Positions 44,834-52,439 of a stretch of DNA of 64,000 nt are shown here, in pieces. Source of the DNA: Chelativorans sp. J32 (GTDB lineage: Bacteria > Pseudomonadota > Alphaproteobacteria > Rhizobiales > Rhizobiaceae); the NCBI RefSeq assembly GCF_000518985.1, contig NZ_JAEQ01000009.1:85187-149186 (forward strand), given 5' to 3'. Each line of letters opens with the position of its first letter. Within the stretch, counting starts at the first letter, position 1. Both the position numbers and the translations under genes were made by a program. Under the pieces are notes generated by a model. It had not been told where the DNA came from and did not search any database. It was given only the letters and a program-made list of their open reading frames with translations.

Positions 44834-46099
44834 TTAGTTGTCGATCTCGCCGATGGCCGCCGAGACCCGCTGATTGTCCCACTTGTCCAGGGTCACGAGT
44901 TCGCCGTCCTTGACGCCCCAGATCAGGTAGGGGCCCGTAACGTCGCCGTTCTGGTCGAATTCCAGCGGACCGGTCGCGCCGACGTAACGGATCGCCTTGC
45001 CTTCCGAGATCAGCTGCTTCGCCTTCTTGAAGCCTTCGACACCTGGGTAAATGACCTCGCCGTCGCCGCTCGTGATCTTGCGGATGTTGTCGCGGATGGC
45101 GGTTCCGGTGGCCTCGCCCGCCTGCTCCATGGCGAGCAGAGCCACGGCGGCTGCGTCATACATCGTGTGGAGCCCGGGGCCGTTCGGCGCGCTTCCGAAA
45201 GCGGCTTCCCAAGCCTTGTTGAAGGCGTCGACCGATTCTCCTTCGACCTGGGCGTTGTCGATGCCGAACGCATCGGCCAGGTACTCGGCGCCCACGGACT
45301 CGACAAACTCGTCGGCGCGAAGCGCATTGCTGAAAACGAATTTCTGCGGGCCGCCGAAAGAGATCCACTCACGCGTGACGGTCGCGCCATCTGCCGGGAA
45401 TGCGACCAGGAAGAGCGCTTCCGGCTCGCCCTGAAGTGCAGCATTCACCTCGGCACGATAGGAGGCCTGCTCCTGGTTGTAGGCCACCATATTGGTCACC
45501 GTGACGCCAAGCTTCTCGATATCCTGCTTGAAGCGGCCGGCAAGGCTCACGCCATAATCGGAATTCACATGGATGATGGCGATCTTCTTGTATCCGCGCT
45601 CCGCGGCGATCTTCGCCAGCACCGCAGCCTGGGGCCGGTCCGTCGGAAGCGTGCGGAACCAGTAACCCTGTGTGCCTCCTTCGGCAGCAAGGGTGGTGAA
45701 GGAGGGCGCGCTTGAGCAGCAGGAGATCTGCGTCACCTTTGCCGGCACGGTCACCGATGTCAGGATCGGTAGGGAAACGCCTGACTGAATCGCACCGAGC
45801 AGCACCGGCACCTTTTCGATTTCCACCAAGGTCTTGGCCGCGTCGACGCCCACATTGGGCGAACCCTGGTCGTCGCGGAGGATGTATTTCACGCTGCAAT
45901 CATTGACGCCGCCGGCTTCGTTGAAATGGTCGACGGCAAGCTTCCCTGCATCGCCGATCGCGGACCCGATCGCCGCCATCGAGCCGGTGATGGACAGGAC
46001 CGAGCCGATGGAGATTTCGCAGGATTGAGCGCTCGCCATCGTAGACGAGCCGATGAGAAGGCCGACGCCCACGGCGCCGGACGCAAGCAGGTGTTTCAT
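44834..46099 (-). CDS. Liv-type ABC substrate-binding protein
   Basis: The 421-residue product has a signal peptide (GAVGVGLLIGSSTMASAQ) and the LivK-like fold (ISIGSVLSITGSMAAIGSAIGDAGKLAVDHFNEAGG). The start forms an ATGA overlap with the flavoenzyme stop. Unusually, it is the last gene of its operon, after the ATPases, permeases and an oxidase gene. The ligand may be the amino compound oxidised by that flavoenzyme. It shows little resemblance to the binding protein at 16.3 kb beyond the fold, so the ligands likely differ. Confidence 0.9.
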   Translation of the reverse strand: MKHLLASGAVGVGLLIGSSTMASAQSCEISIGSVLSITGSMAAIGSAIGDAGKLAVDHFNEAGGVNDCSVKYILRDDQGSPNVGVDAAKTLVEIEKVPVLLGAIQSGVSLPILTSVTVPAKVTQISCCSSAPSFTTLAAEGGTQGYWFRTLPTDRPQAAVLAKIAAERGYKKIAIIHVNSDYGVSLAGRFKQDIEKLGVTVTNMVAYNQEQASYRAEVNAALQGEPEALFLVAFPADGATVTREWISFGGPQKFVFSNALRADEFVESVGAEYLADAFGIDNAQVEGESVDAFNKAWEAAFGSAPNGPGLHTMYDAAAVALLAMEQAGEATGTAIRDNIRKITSGDGEVIYPGVEGFKKAKQLISEGKAIRYVGATGPLEFDQNGDVTGPYLIWGVKDGELVTLDKWDNQRVSAAIGEIDN

Positions 46100-47439
46100 G
46101 GGTTTTCCCCTTTCAAGGTTGGAGTGTTCAGCGCCTTTGCGGCTGTTCTTCTTGTTGTCCGCCAGTCGTTCCACATGCCCTGGACCAGAAAGGCCGAGGG
46201 AGCTGCGCGCGCGACGGTGCGGAAGGGTATCGAGGCCGGTTCGGAAACCGGCACGGGCAATTCCTCGAGAGCGGTTCCCGTAGCGGCATCCGCCAGCACT
46301 TCGCCGAGCATGGTGGTCATGGCGACCCCGCGGCCATTGCAGCCGGTCGCCCCCAGAAATCCCGGGCCGAAGCGATAGATATGCGGCAGGAAGTCGGTGG
46401 TGACCGCCGCCGTCCCGCGCCACACATGGGCGACACGCGGCACCTCGGGAAGATGGAGCTCGCGCGCCAACCGCCGCGCAATGCGGGCAGCCATGCGGCG
46501 CTCAGCCGCCAGCGGCACGATGGCCATGCCGCCGGAAATCAGGCGGTTGTCGGCATCGAGCCGGAAAGTGAAGATGTTCGCCCGCGTGTCGGATACCGGC
46601 TCGCGGCGAGGCGAAAAGCGGTCGGTCAGCGCCTTTGCAAGCGGCTCTGTCGCTATCTGGTAAACGGTGAGCGGGATGATCTGCCGCGACAGCCGCACGG
46701 CAGCCCCTTCCGCCTCCGCATTGGTGCACAACAGCACCTTTCGTGCCCGGACGGCGCCCTGATGCGTCTGCAGCTGCCATCCCGCCCCTGTTTGGCTCGC
46801 ATCAGTAACGGCGGCATCTTCGACGATCCGCGCTCCCGCCGCGATCGCCGCCCTTGCCAAGGCCCAGGCATAGGCGAGCGGGTTGATCATGCCGCCGGAC
46901 GAATCTGCCAGCGCACCATGATAGATGTCCATGCCCGTCCGCCCGGCGGTTTCGGCCGCGTCGATCCAGTGCACGGGGCGGCCAAGCGCCTGCCACGCCT
47001 CGACACGCCTGCGAAGGGCGTCCGCCACGGCGGTGGAATGGGCCGGCTGCAGCCAGCCGTTCTGCTCGGCCTGTCGCCCAAGCCCGCCTTCCCGTGCCAG
47101 CTCGAACACGCGCTCACCGCCGCGTCCGACCAGGTTGAGAAGCTGCGTGCCCTTCTCACGCCCGAGCCGCGCGACGACCGCCGCGGGATCGGCCTTCGAG
47201 AAGTTCGGGACGACGAAGCCTGCGTTGCGCCCGCTGGCGCCCCAGCCGATCTCATGCGCTTCCAGAAGCAGCACCTCGACGCCGCGGCGCGCCAGATGGA
47301 GTGCCGCGCTCAAGCCGGTGAAGCCGCCGCCGACGACGGCAACCTCTACCTCTGCCTTGCCGTCCAGACGGCCAAAGACCGGCTTTGTCCCCGCCGTGGC
47401 ACGCCATAAGGTATCTGGAGCGCGACGATCCATCTTCAT
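46096..47439 (-). CDS. DAO-type FAD-dependent amine/amino acid oxidoreductase
   Basis: The 447-residue product has the N-terminal Rossmann dinucleotide motif VVGGGFTGLSAALHLARRG and GWGASGRNAGFV, typical of the D-amino acid oxidase/glycine oxidase/gamma-glutamylputrescine oxidase family (DAO fold). Such enzymes oxidise an amine to an imine. It is encoded between the permease and binding-protein genes with four-base overlaps on both sides, so it surely acts on the imported substrate. A RidA-family gene is divergent from the head of this operon, which fits imine chemistry. Confidence 0.88.
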   Translation of the reverse strand: MKMDRRAPDTLWRATAGTKPVFGRLDGKAEVEVAVVGGGFTGLSAALHLARRGVEVLLLEAHEIGWGASGRNAGFVVPNFSKADPAAVVARLGREKGTQLLNLVGRGGERVFELAREGGLGRQAEQNGWLQPAHSTAVADALRRRVEAWQALGRPVHWIDAAETAGRTGMDIYHGALADSSGGMINPLAYAWALARAAIAAGARIVEDAAVTDASQTGAGWQLQTHQGAVRARKVLLCTNAEAEGAAVRLSRQIIPLTVYQIATEPLAKALTDRFSPRREPVSDTRANIFTFRLDADNRLISGGMAIVPLAAERRMAARIARRLARELHLPEVPRVAHVWRGTAAVTTDFLPHIYRFGPGFLGATGCNGRGVAMTTMLGEVLADAATGTALEELPVPVSEPASIPFRTVARAAPSAFLVQGMWNDWRTTRRTAAKALNTPTLKGENP

Positions 47440-48380
47440 CTCGTGTGCCTGGAAACGGCTTCCGTCTCGCCGATCAGGCCGCGCGGACGGAAGATCAGCG
47501 TCAGCACGATCAGGAGGCCAATCAGGATGACCTGAATCGCGCCGCCCTGGGACTGGTAGGCCACAGGCAACAGGCGGCTGATCCCGAGCCCGCTCATGGT
47601 CCACAGACCCCACACGCCGACTGCCCCGACAATGGCGCCGAGATTGTTGCCGCTGCCGCCGACGATCAGCATGGCCCATATCTGGAAGGTAAGGATCGGC
47701 AGGAAATCGAGCGGACTTACATAGCCTATGAAGCCCACATAGAGTCCGCCGGCGAGCCCCATCAGCGTGCAGCCGAGAACGAAGACCTGCAGCCGGATCG
47801 CAGCCGGGTTCTTGCCCAGCGAACGGGCGGCCGTCTCGTCTTCCCGCACCGCCTTCAGCATGCGCCCCCAGGGAGAACGCACCGCCACTTCAAGGGCGAC
47901 GTAGACGAGGATGGCGATTACTGCGACAAAGCAGAGATAGAACATATTGTAGGCGCCGGGCGATCCGAACAGCTCGAAAAGCGGCCTCGGAAGTCCGACA
48001 AGCCCCTGCGCCCCGCCCGTCAACGCCTCGAAATTCAACGCGACCAGCTGGATGCTGATCGCGATGCCGAATGTCGCGATCGCAAGATATTCCTCGCGCA
48101 GCCGCAAGGTGGCGAGCCCCACGATCAACGCCGCCAAGGCGGCAAGCACCATCCCGCCGATGACGGCCACGGGGAAAGGCAAGCCGAAACCGCCGATAAG
48201 CTGAGCGCGGTCTGGCCCAACCAGCACCGCCGTACCATAGGCACCGATGGCGAAGAAACCGACCACGCCGGCATTGAAGAGGCCGGTATATCCCCACTGC
48301 AGGTTGAGGCCCATGGTCACGATCGAATAGGTGAGCGCGACGATAAGGAAGAAGACGAGGTAAGCTGCAAATCCGCTCAT
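47436..48380 (-). CDS. Liv-type ABC permease (LivM family)
   Basis: The 314-residue product has about nine to ten hydrophobic segments and LivM signatures (LNLQWGYTGLFNAGVVGFFAIGAYG). It is the partner of the upstream LivH-type permease, whose stop overlaps its start (ATGA). Confidence 0.9.
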   Translation of the reverse strand: MSGFAAYLVFFLIVALTYSIVTMGLNLQWGYTGLFNAGVVGFFAIGAYGTAVLVGPDRAQLIGGFGLPFPVAVIGGMVLAALAALIVGLATLRLREEYLAIATFGIAISIQLVALNFEALTGGAQGLVGLPRPLFELFGSPGAYNMFYLCFVAVIAILVYVALEVAVRSPWGRMLKAVREDETAARSLGKNPAAIRLQVFVLGCTLMGLAGGLYVGFIGYVSPLDFLPILTFQIWAMLIVGGSGNNLGAIVGAVGVWGLWTMSGLGISRLLPVAYQSQGGAIQVILIGLLIVLTLIFRPRGLIGETEAVSRHTR

Positions 48381-49282
48381 TTCGCACCTCCGACGCTTCC
48401 CGCAAAAATCCCCGTGGGGCGCAGGTAAAGCACGGCGAGAAGGATGATGAAGGGTACGGCCATCTTGTAGCCGGCCGGCACGATGAGAACGGCGAAGGAT
48501 TCGGCAAGCCCCACGATCAGCCCCCCGATCACCGCGCCGAACACATTGCCTACGCCGCCGAGGATGACGGCCGCGAAGAGCGGCAGGATAAGGTGGAAGC
48601 CTATTTCGGGGCGAAGCTGCACGGTCAATCCGTAGAGCACGCCGGCGACCGTCGCGAGCGAAGCGCCGATGACCCAGGTCCAGCGCACCACCACCCGCGT
48701 ATCGAGGCCATTGACCCTGGCGAGTTCCGGGTTTTCCGCAAGCGCCCGCATGGCAAGGCCGAGCCGCGTCTTCTGCAGGAAGAAGTGCAGCCCCACCACG
48801 ATGATCGCGGTGATGCCGAGCGTGAAGAGCTGGTCAGGCAGGATCCGCATGCCCGGTAGCACCGGAACCGCGATCTGCAGCGTCCGCGAATAATACTGCG
48901 CGGCGCCGCCGAAGATCAGAAGGATCACCATGCGCACCAGCAGCGAGACGCCGAAGGAGCCGAAAACGATCGTGAGATGATTGGTGTGCTGCCGCAGAGG
49001 ACGATAGACCAGCCAATCGATCGCCAAGGCCAGCAGCGACGTGAGAACCGCCGCCACCAGGGTGGCGAAGATCAGCGGTATCCCGAAGGAGAAAGGAGCG
49101 ATCGGCCCGAGGAACGCGCCGGTCAGGCCGAGCACGGCGAGCGCCATATAGGCACCCCAGGTCACCAGCTCTGCATGGGCGAAATTGGCAAAGCGCAGAA
49201 TGCCCATTGTGAGCGTCAGCCCGATTGCGCCAAGGGCAATGATCGAACCACTCAGGATTCCGTCGGCAAGAGCTTGTAGCAT
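48377..49282 (-). CDS. Liv-type ABC permease (LivH family)
   Basis: The 301-residue product begins with the LivH pattern (IIALGAIGLTLTMGILRFANFAHAELVTWG) and contains the coupling loop NGLDTRVVVRWTWVIGASLATVAG. It overlaps the LivF stop by one base (TGATG) and the LivM start by four. Confidence 0.9.
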   Translation of the reverse strand: MLQALADGILSGSIIALGAIGLTLTMGILRFANFAHAELVTWGAYMALAVLGLTGAFLGPIAPFSFGIPLIFATLVAAVLTSLLALAIDWLVYRPLRQHTNHLTIVFGSFGVSLLVRMVILLIFGGAAQYYSRTLQIAVPVLPGMRILPDQLFTLGITAIIVVGLHFFLQKTRLGLAMRALAENPELARVNGLDTRVVVRWTWVIGASLATVAGVLYGLTVQLRPEIGFHLILPLFAAVILGGVGNVFGAVIGGLIVGLAESFAVLIVPAGYKMAVPFIILLAVLYLRPTGIFAGSVGGAK

Positions 49283-50013
49283 CAGCGTTTGCGCCCCCCA
49301 GCGCCGAGATAGATGGATGCGACTTCCGGATCTTCGGCAATGGACTTCGAGGGTCCGTCGATCCGGTTGCGGCCTTCCGCGAAGACATAGGTTCGATGGG
49401 AGATGGCCAGAGCAGCCTTGGCGTTCTGCTCCACCATCAGGATTGCAACGCCCGTTTCCACCAGAGCCTTCAGGCGCTGGAAGACTTCCGAGACCATCAA
49501 AGGCGATAGACCGGCGCTCGGCTCGTCGAGCATGATCAGGCGCGGCTCGGTCAGGAGCGCCCGCGCAACCGCCAGCATCTGCCTTTGTCCGCCCGAAAGC
49601 ACCCGCGCCTTCTTGTGGCGGTAGTCCTTCAGTGCCGGAAAGTTCTCATAGCCGAGCTCGATCCGGCGCTGAGCCTCAGCCTTGGGCAGCGAGGATGCAC
49701 CAACGAGCAGATTCTCGTTGATGGTGAGCGTGGTGAAGACATTCGCCGTCTGCGGCACATAGGCGATGGAAGCAGCGGCCATCGTGTGCGTGGGAAGCCG
49801 CGTGATGTCCCGCCCGCCGAGAGCCACCCGTCCCGAAGAGATAGGCACCACCCCCGCTATCGCCTTGATGAGCGTGGATTTCCCGGCGCCGTTCGGGCCG
49901 ATGATCGTCACCATCTCGGCCTCGCCCACATTAAGCGAGATGCCGTGGACGATAGGCAGGTCCGGCCGGTAGCCAGCCACCACCTTTTCCACTTCGAGCA
50001 GAGGGGTGTTCAT
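49282..50013 (-). CDS. Liv-type ABC ATPase (LivF family)
   Basis: The 243-residue product has Walker A GPNGAGKST, signature LSGGQRQMLAVA and Walker B LIMLDEPSAGLSP. The switch His position reads VEQNAK, as is usual for LivF. The ATG overlapping the LivG stop (ATGA) is used; a longer frame lies inside that gene. Confidence 0.9.
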   Translation of the reverse strand: MNTPLLEVEKVVAGYRPDLPIVHGISLNVGEAEMVTIIGPNGAGKSTLIKAIAGVVPISSGRVALGGRDITRLPTHTMAAASIAYVPQTANVFTTLTINENLLVGASSLPKAEAQRRIELGYENFPALKDYRHKKARVLSGGQRQMLAVARALLTEPRLIMLDEPSAGLSPLMVSEVFQRLKALVETGVAILMVEQNAKAALAISHRTYVFAEGRNRIDGPSKSIAEDPEVASIYLGAGGRKR

Positions 50014-50819
50014 TCGACCGCTCCTCCCAGATACGCTTCGATGACCTGAGGGGCGGAGATCACGCTGTCTGGGGTGCCTCGGGCGATCACCTTGCCCGTC
50101 GCCATCACGACGATCTCGTCGCAAAGGGACATGATGAAATCCATATTGTGCTCGATGATGAGGAAGGTCAGCCCGCGCTTGTTGAGCTCGACGATTCGAT
50201 CCACGATGGTGTCGAGGAGCGCCGGGTTGACACCTGCCCCCGGCTCATCGAGCAAGACGATTTTCGGATCGGCCATCAGCGCGCGGGCGAGTTCCACAAG
50301 CTTCTGCTGGCCGCCGGAAATGGACCCCGCCAATTGACGTTCGACCGGAGACAGGCCGCAGAACTCGATGATCGAGCGCGCCTTTTCCAGGATCTCCCTT
50401 TCCTGACGCGCCACCAGCCCAGGCCGCAACCAGGTGTTCCAAAAGCGCTCGCCATGCTGGCCCGGGGGGACGAGCATCACATTCTCGAGCACAGTCATGC
50501 GCGGGAACGGCCGTGGAATCTGGAAGGTCCGCGCAAGGCCGCGCGTGAACACCTTGTAGGGCGGAAGCGAATCGATGCGCGTCCCATCGAGCAGCACTTC
50601 GCCGCCATCGAACGGCATCTCCCCCGCGACCGCATTGAAGAGCGTCGTCTTGCCGGCACCATTCGGGCCGATCAAGCCGGTGATGCGCCCTGCCTCTGCC
50701 GTGAAGCTGACGCCATCCACTGCCCGGTTGGCGCCGAAGCGCTTTTCCACGTTTTTGATTTCGAGCTTTCCTGCAGCGCCCCCGCGCGCTGCTCGGTCAG
50801 GCAACGGACCCGCGTCCAT
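50010..50819 (-). CDS. Liv-type ABC ATPase (LivG family)
   Basis: The 269-residue product has Walker A GPNGAGKTT, signature ISGGQQKLVELA, Walker B IVLLDEPGAGVNP and switch His in IIEHNMD. A short Arg/Ala-rich N-terminal extension precedes the usual start of the fold, so MDAGPLPD may be slightly long. It is the first gene of a six-gene operon (ATPases, permeases, flavoenzyme, binding protein), read from a promoter region that contains a perfect 16-bp palindrome. Confidence 0.9.
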   Translation of the reverse strand: MDAGPLPDRAARGGAAGKLEIKNVEKRFGANRAVDGVSFTAEAGRITGLIGPNGAGKTTLFNAVAGEMPFDGGEVLLDGTRIDSLPPYKVFTRGLARTFQIPRPFPRMTVLENVMLVPPGQHGERFWNTWLRPGLVARQEREILEKARSIIEFCGLSPVERQLAGSISGGQQKLVELARALMADPKIVLLDEPGAGVNPALLDTIVDRIVELNKRGLTFLIIEHNMDFIMSLCDEIVVMATGKVIARGTPDSVISAPQVIEAYLGGAVE

Positions 50820-50857
50820 TCAGTGTTCCCCTTCTTTCTTGACGTAGAACGGTAGTT

Positions 50858-50873
50858 GTGATCACGTGATCAC
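50858..50873. promoter_or_regulatory. Perfect 16-bp palindrome in Liv/RidA divergent promoter
   Basis: GTGATCACGTGATCAC equals its own reverse complement. It lies 38 bp from the LivG start and 26 bp from the RidA-type start, a good place to control both. A GntR-type dimer is a likely binder; one is encoded at 41.8 kb. Confidence 0.55.
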
Positions 50874-50899
50874 GTCAAGATATTTTGAGGTTAAAATTT

Positions 50900-51292
50900 A
50901 TGCCCCAGGGAAAGCGCTGGACGGTCAATTCCGGCTCGAAGTTCGAAGAGATGGCAGGCTATTCGCGCGCCGTGATCGACGGCGAGTGGATTTTTGTTTC
51001 CGGAACGGCCGGCTACAATTTCGAGGACGGCACGATTTCCGAAGATGCGGCGGAGCAGACGCGGCAATCTCTCCGCACGATCGAACAGGCGCTGAAACAA
51101 GCCGGAGCCACGCTGGCCGACATCGTTCGCGTGCGCGTTTTCATCGCCGACAGGGCAGACGTCATGACGGTCTCGCGCGTGTTGGGCGAAACCTTTTCCG
51201 ACCCCCGTCCCACCAATACCACGATTATCTGCGGCTTTGCCGAAGAAGCGATGAAGGTGGAACTCGAGGTCACCGCGCTAAAGCGCAGATAA
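50900..51292 (+). CDS. RidA/YjgF-family protein, atypical active site
   Basis: The 130-residue product has the Rid fold (WIFVSGTAGYNFEDG, SLRTIEQALKQAGATLADIVRVRVFIAD, MKVELEVTALKR). The Arg105 equivalent of E. coli RidA falls in PTNTTIICG and reads Asn, so this is a divergent Rid subgroup. The ATG at 50900 follows GAGG by about 9 nt. It is divergent from an operon with a DAO-type flavoenzyme whose product would be an imine, the usual kind of Rid substrate. Confidence 0.88.
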   Translation: MPQGKRWTVNSGSKFEEMAGYSRAVIDGEWIFVSGTAGYNFEDGTISEDAAEQTRQSLRTIEQALKQAGATLADIVRVRVFIADRADVMTVSRVLGETFSDPRPTNTTIICGFAEEAMKVELEVTALKRR

Positions 51293-51348
51293 GATTCGGG
51301 ATCTGCGCTCGCGCGCTGCGGTCCATTCCGTGAGGGTTGGCGAAAACA

Positions 51349-51382
51349 AATGCCCGCTCCTGCCGATGCAGAAGCGGGCATT
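51349..51382. terminator. Bidirectional terminator
   Basis: A perfect 10-bp stem AATGCCCGCT / AGCGGGCATT separates the convergent RidA and DUF992 genes. On the minus strand it is followed by TTTGTTTTCG, a good T-rich tail; the plus-strand tail is weaker. Confidence 0.7.
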
Positions 51383-51442
51383 CACGAATTTATGGCTGTA
51401 ACGTTCCTAAGTCCTTGGACGTCCAAAGGTCGAGGTAAGCTA

Positions 51443-51970
51443 TCAGTTTACCGAGGCGAGGGTGACCGAAGTGCCGGCGGCGGCCAAGTTAAGGCCGAGC
51501 TGTCCTGTGAGACTGACGGGCTGAAGATGGATCGAGCCGGCTGTGCCGCCAACCAGGATGTTCGCTCCGACGCCTGCACCGACGGTGGCTTCCGCCGTCG
51601 CCCCGTTATAGATTCCGCTCAGCGAACCCTGATGATAGCCTGCGGTGGGCGCGAAGACGGCCCATACCAGGCGTCCGCGTGTGGTGAAGCCTACGTCGAC
51701 GCCGAGTTTGCGAATCGTTCCCACATAGCGGTCCGCAACATCTGAACCTGTGGCCGGGCGGAACAGGCAGTCCAGCTCCTTCGCAGAACCCAGCACATAA
51801 CCCAGGCCACCGCCTATCCCGCATTCCAGATATCCGATCCGCACCCCGCCGCGCGGCCCCGCTGGCTGGTACTCCTCCGTAACCTGGTATCTGGGAAGAT
51901 CGGCAGCGCTCGCAGCCGAAGCGAGCAGGATAGCCGAGGCAAAGACGGTGGCAGAAAGCTTGCTCATCAT
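51443..51970 (-). CDS. Secreted DUF992-family protein
   Basis: The 175-residue product has a signal peptide (ATVFASAILLASAASA) and matches the DUF992 pattern: RIGYLECGIGGGLGYVLGSAKELDCLF, YVGTIRKLGVDVGFTTRGRLVWAVFA, and the glycine-rich VGAGVGANILVGG followed by LQPVSLTGQLGLNLA. The two cysteines probably form a disulfide. DUF992 proteins are periplasmic proteins of unknown function common in Rhizobiales. The start follows AAGGAGAC; two adjacent ATG codons make the first residue uncertain by one. Confidence 0.85.
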   Translation of the reverse strand: MMSKLSATVFASAILLASAASAADLPRYQVTEEYQPAGPRGGVRIGYLECGIGGGLGYVLGSAKELDCLFRPATGSDVADRYVGTIRKLGVDVGFTTRGRLVWAVFAPTAGYHQGSLSGIYNGATAEATVGAGVGANILVGGTAGSIHLQPVSLTGQLGLNLAAAGTSVTLASVN

Positions 51971-52177
51971 TGTCTCCTTAAAATGCGTCATCCTATGCGC
52001 CGGGTATATAGAGCCCGTTATGGCGAAAGCATGCCTCCCGATCCAATTAGGATTATGTTCTCAATAACTTGGGCCAGACATGCTGGAAAAACAACGTTAT
52101 GAGTCAGCGGTTGGTTGCTTCAGGTTTAACAGCAACCGCGCCTCTTCATGGCCCGGAGCGAAGTCGCGGATGTGGTT

Positions 52178-52243
52178 TTAGATCAGGTCCATCAAGGAAC
52201 GCGCGGCAGCGGAAGGGGAGATATCCGGCCGCCAAGCCAGGCC
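52178..52243 (-). pseudogene. Remnant of a LysR regulator C terminus
   Basis: On the minus strand 21 codons and a stop read GLAWRPDISPSAAARSLMDLI, which resembles the last residues of LysR-type regulators (AWR-D-x-LSPAAR-x-LxDLL). No helix-turn-helix or effector domain precedes it; upstream sequence switches directly into the aldehyde dehydrogenase remnant. It is short, so the call is tentative. Confidence 0.35.
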
Positions 52244-52364
52244 GATGGACCTGGCGGTACCCTTTCGCGGCTTCAAGCAGAGCGGCTACGGCCGGGAGAG
52301 CGGCCATCATCACCTGGACGAGTTCATGGCCGTGAAATCGGTCTGGATCGATACGGCAGCTTGA
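52242..52364 (+). pseudogene. Remnant of an aldehyde dehydrogenase C terminus
   Basis: The frame ends ...VPFRGFKQSGYGRESG followed by DEFMAVKSVWID and a stop. This is the conserved C-terminal tail of NAD-dependent aldehyde dehydrogenases (PFGGxKxSGxGRE...KSVWI), with one PFGG Gly changed to Arg. Only about 40 codons survive; the catalytic Cys and Glu domains are absent. A strong terminator is still in place after it. The rest of the 469-bp gap (51971-52439) shows nothing else. Confidence 0.75.
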
Positions 52365-52394
52365 ACGAAGCCGGACCGACTTCTCATGATTTCG

Positions 52395-52425
52395 ATATTG
52401 CTGCGGGCCGGGCCCGCAGCAATAT
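52395..52425. terminator. Strong hairpin terminator
   Basis: A perfect 14-bp stem, ATATTGCTGCGGGC with its reverse complement, closes a 3-nt loop. It sits 30 bp after the aldehyde dehydrogenase remnant and 14 bp after the glutaryl-CoA dehydrogenase stop on the other strand. Confidence 0.7.
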
Positions 52426-52439
52426 GGCTGGCATTCAGA

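Noticed and set aside
47385..48428. Plus-strand open frame of 347 codons opposite the LivM-type permease
   Set aside because: Composition (Glu, His, Gln, Arg rich) is the usual antisense of a hydrophobic gene; no ribosome site and no homology I recognise.
52069..52335. Short plus-strand open frame between DUF992 and gcdH as a real gene
   Set aside because: The translation in that frame is low-information; the aldehyde dehydrogenase and LysR tails in the other frames explain the same bases better.
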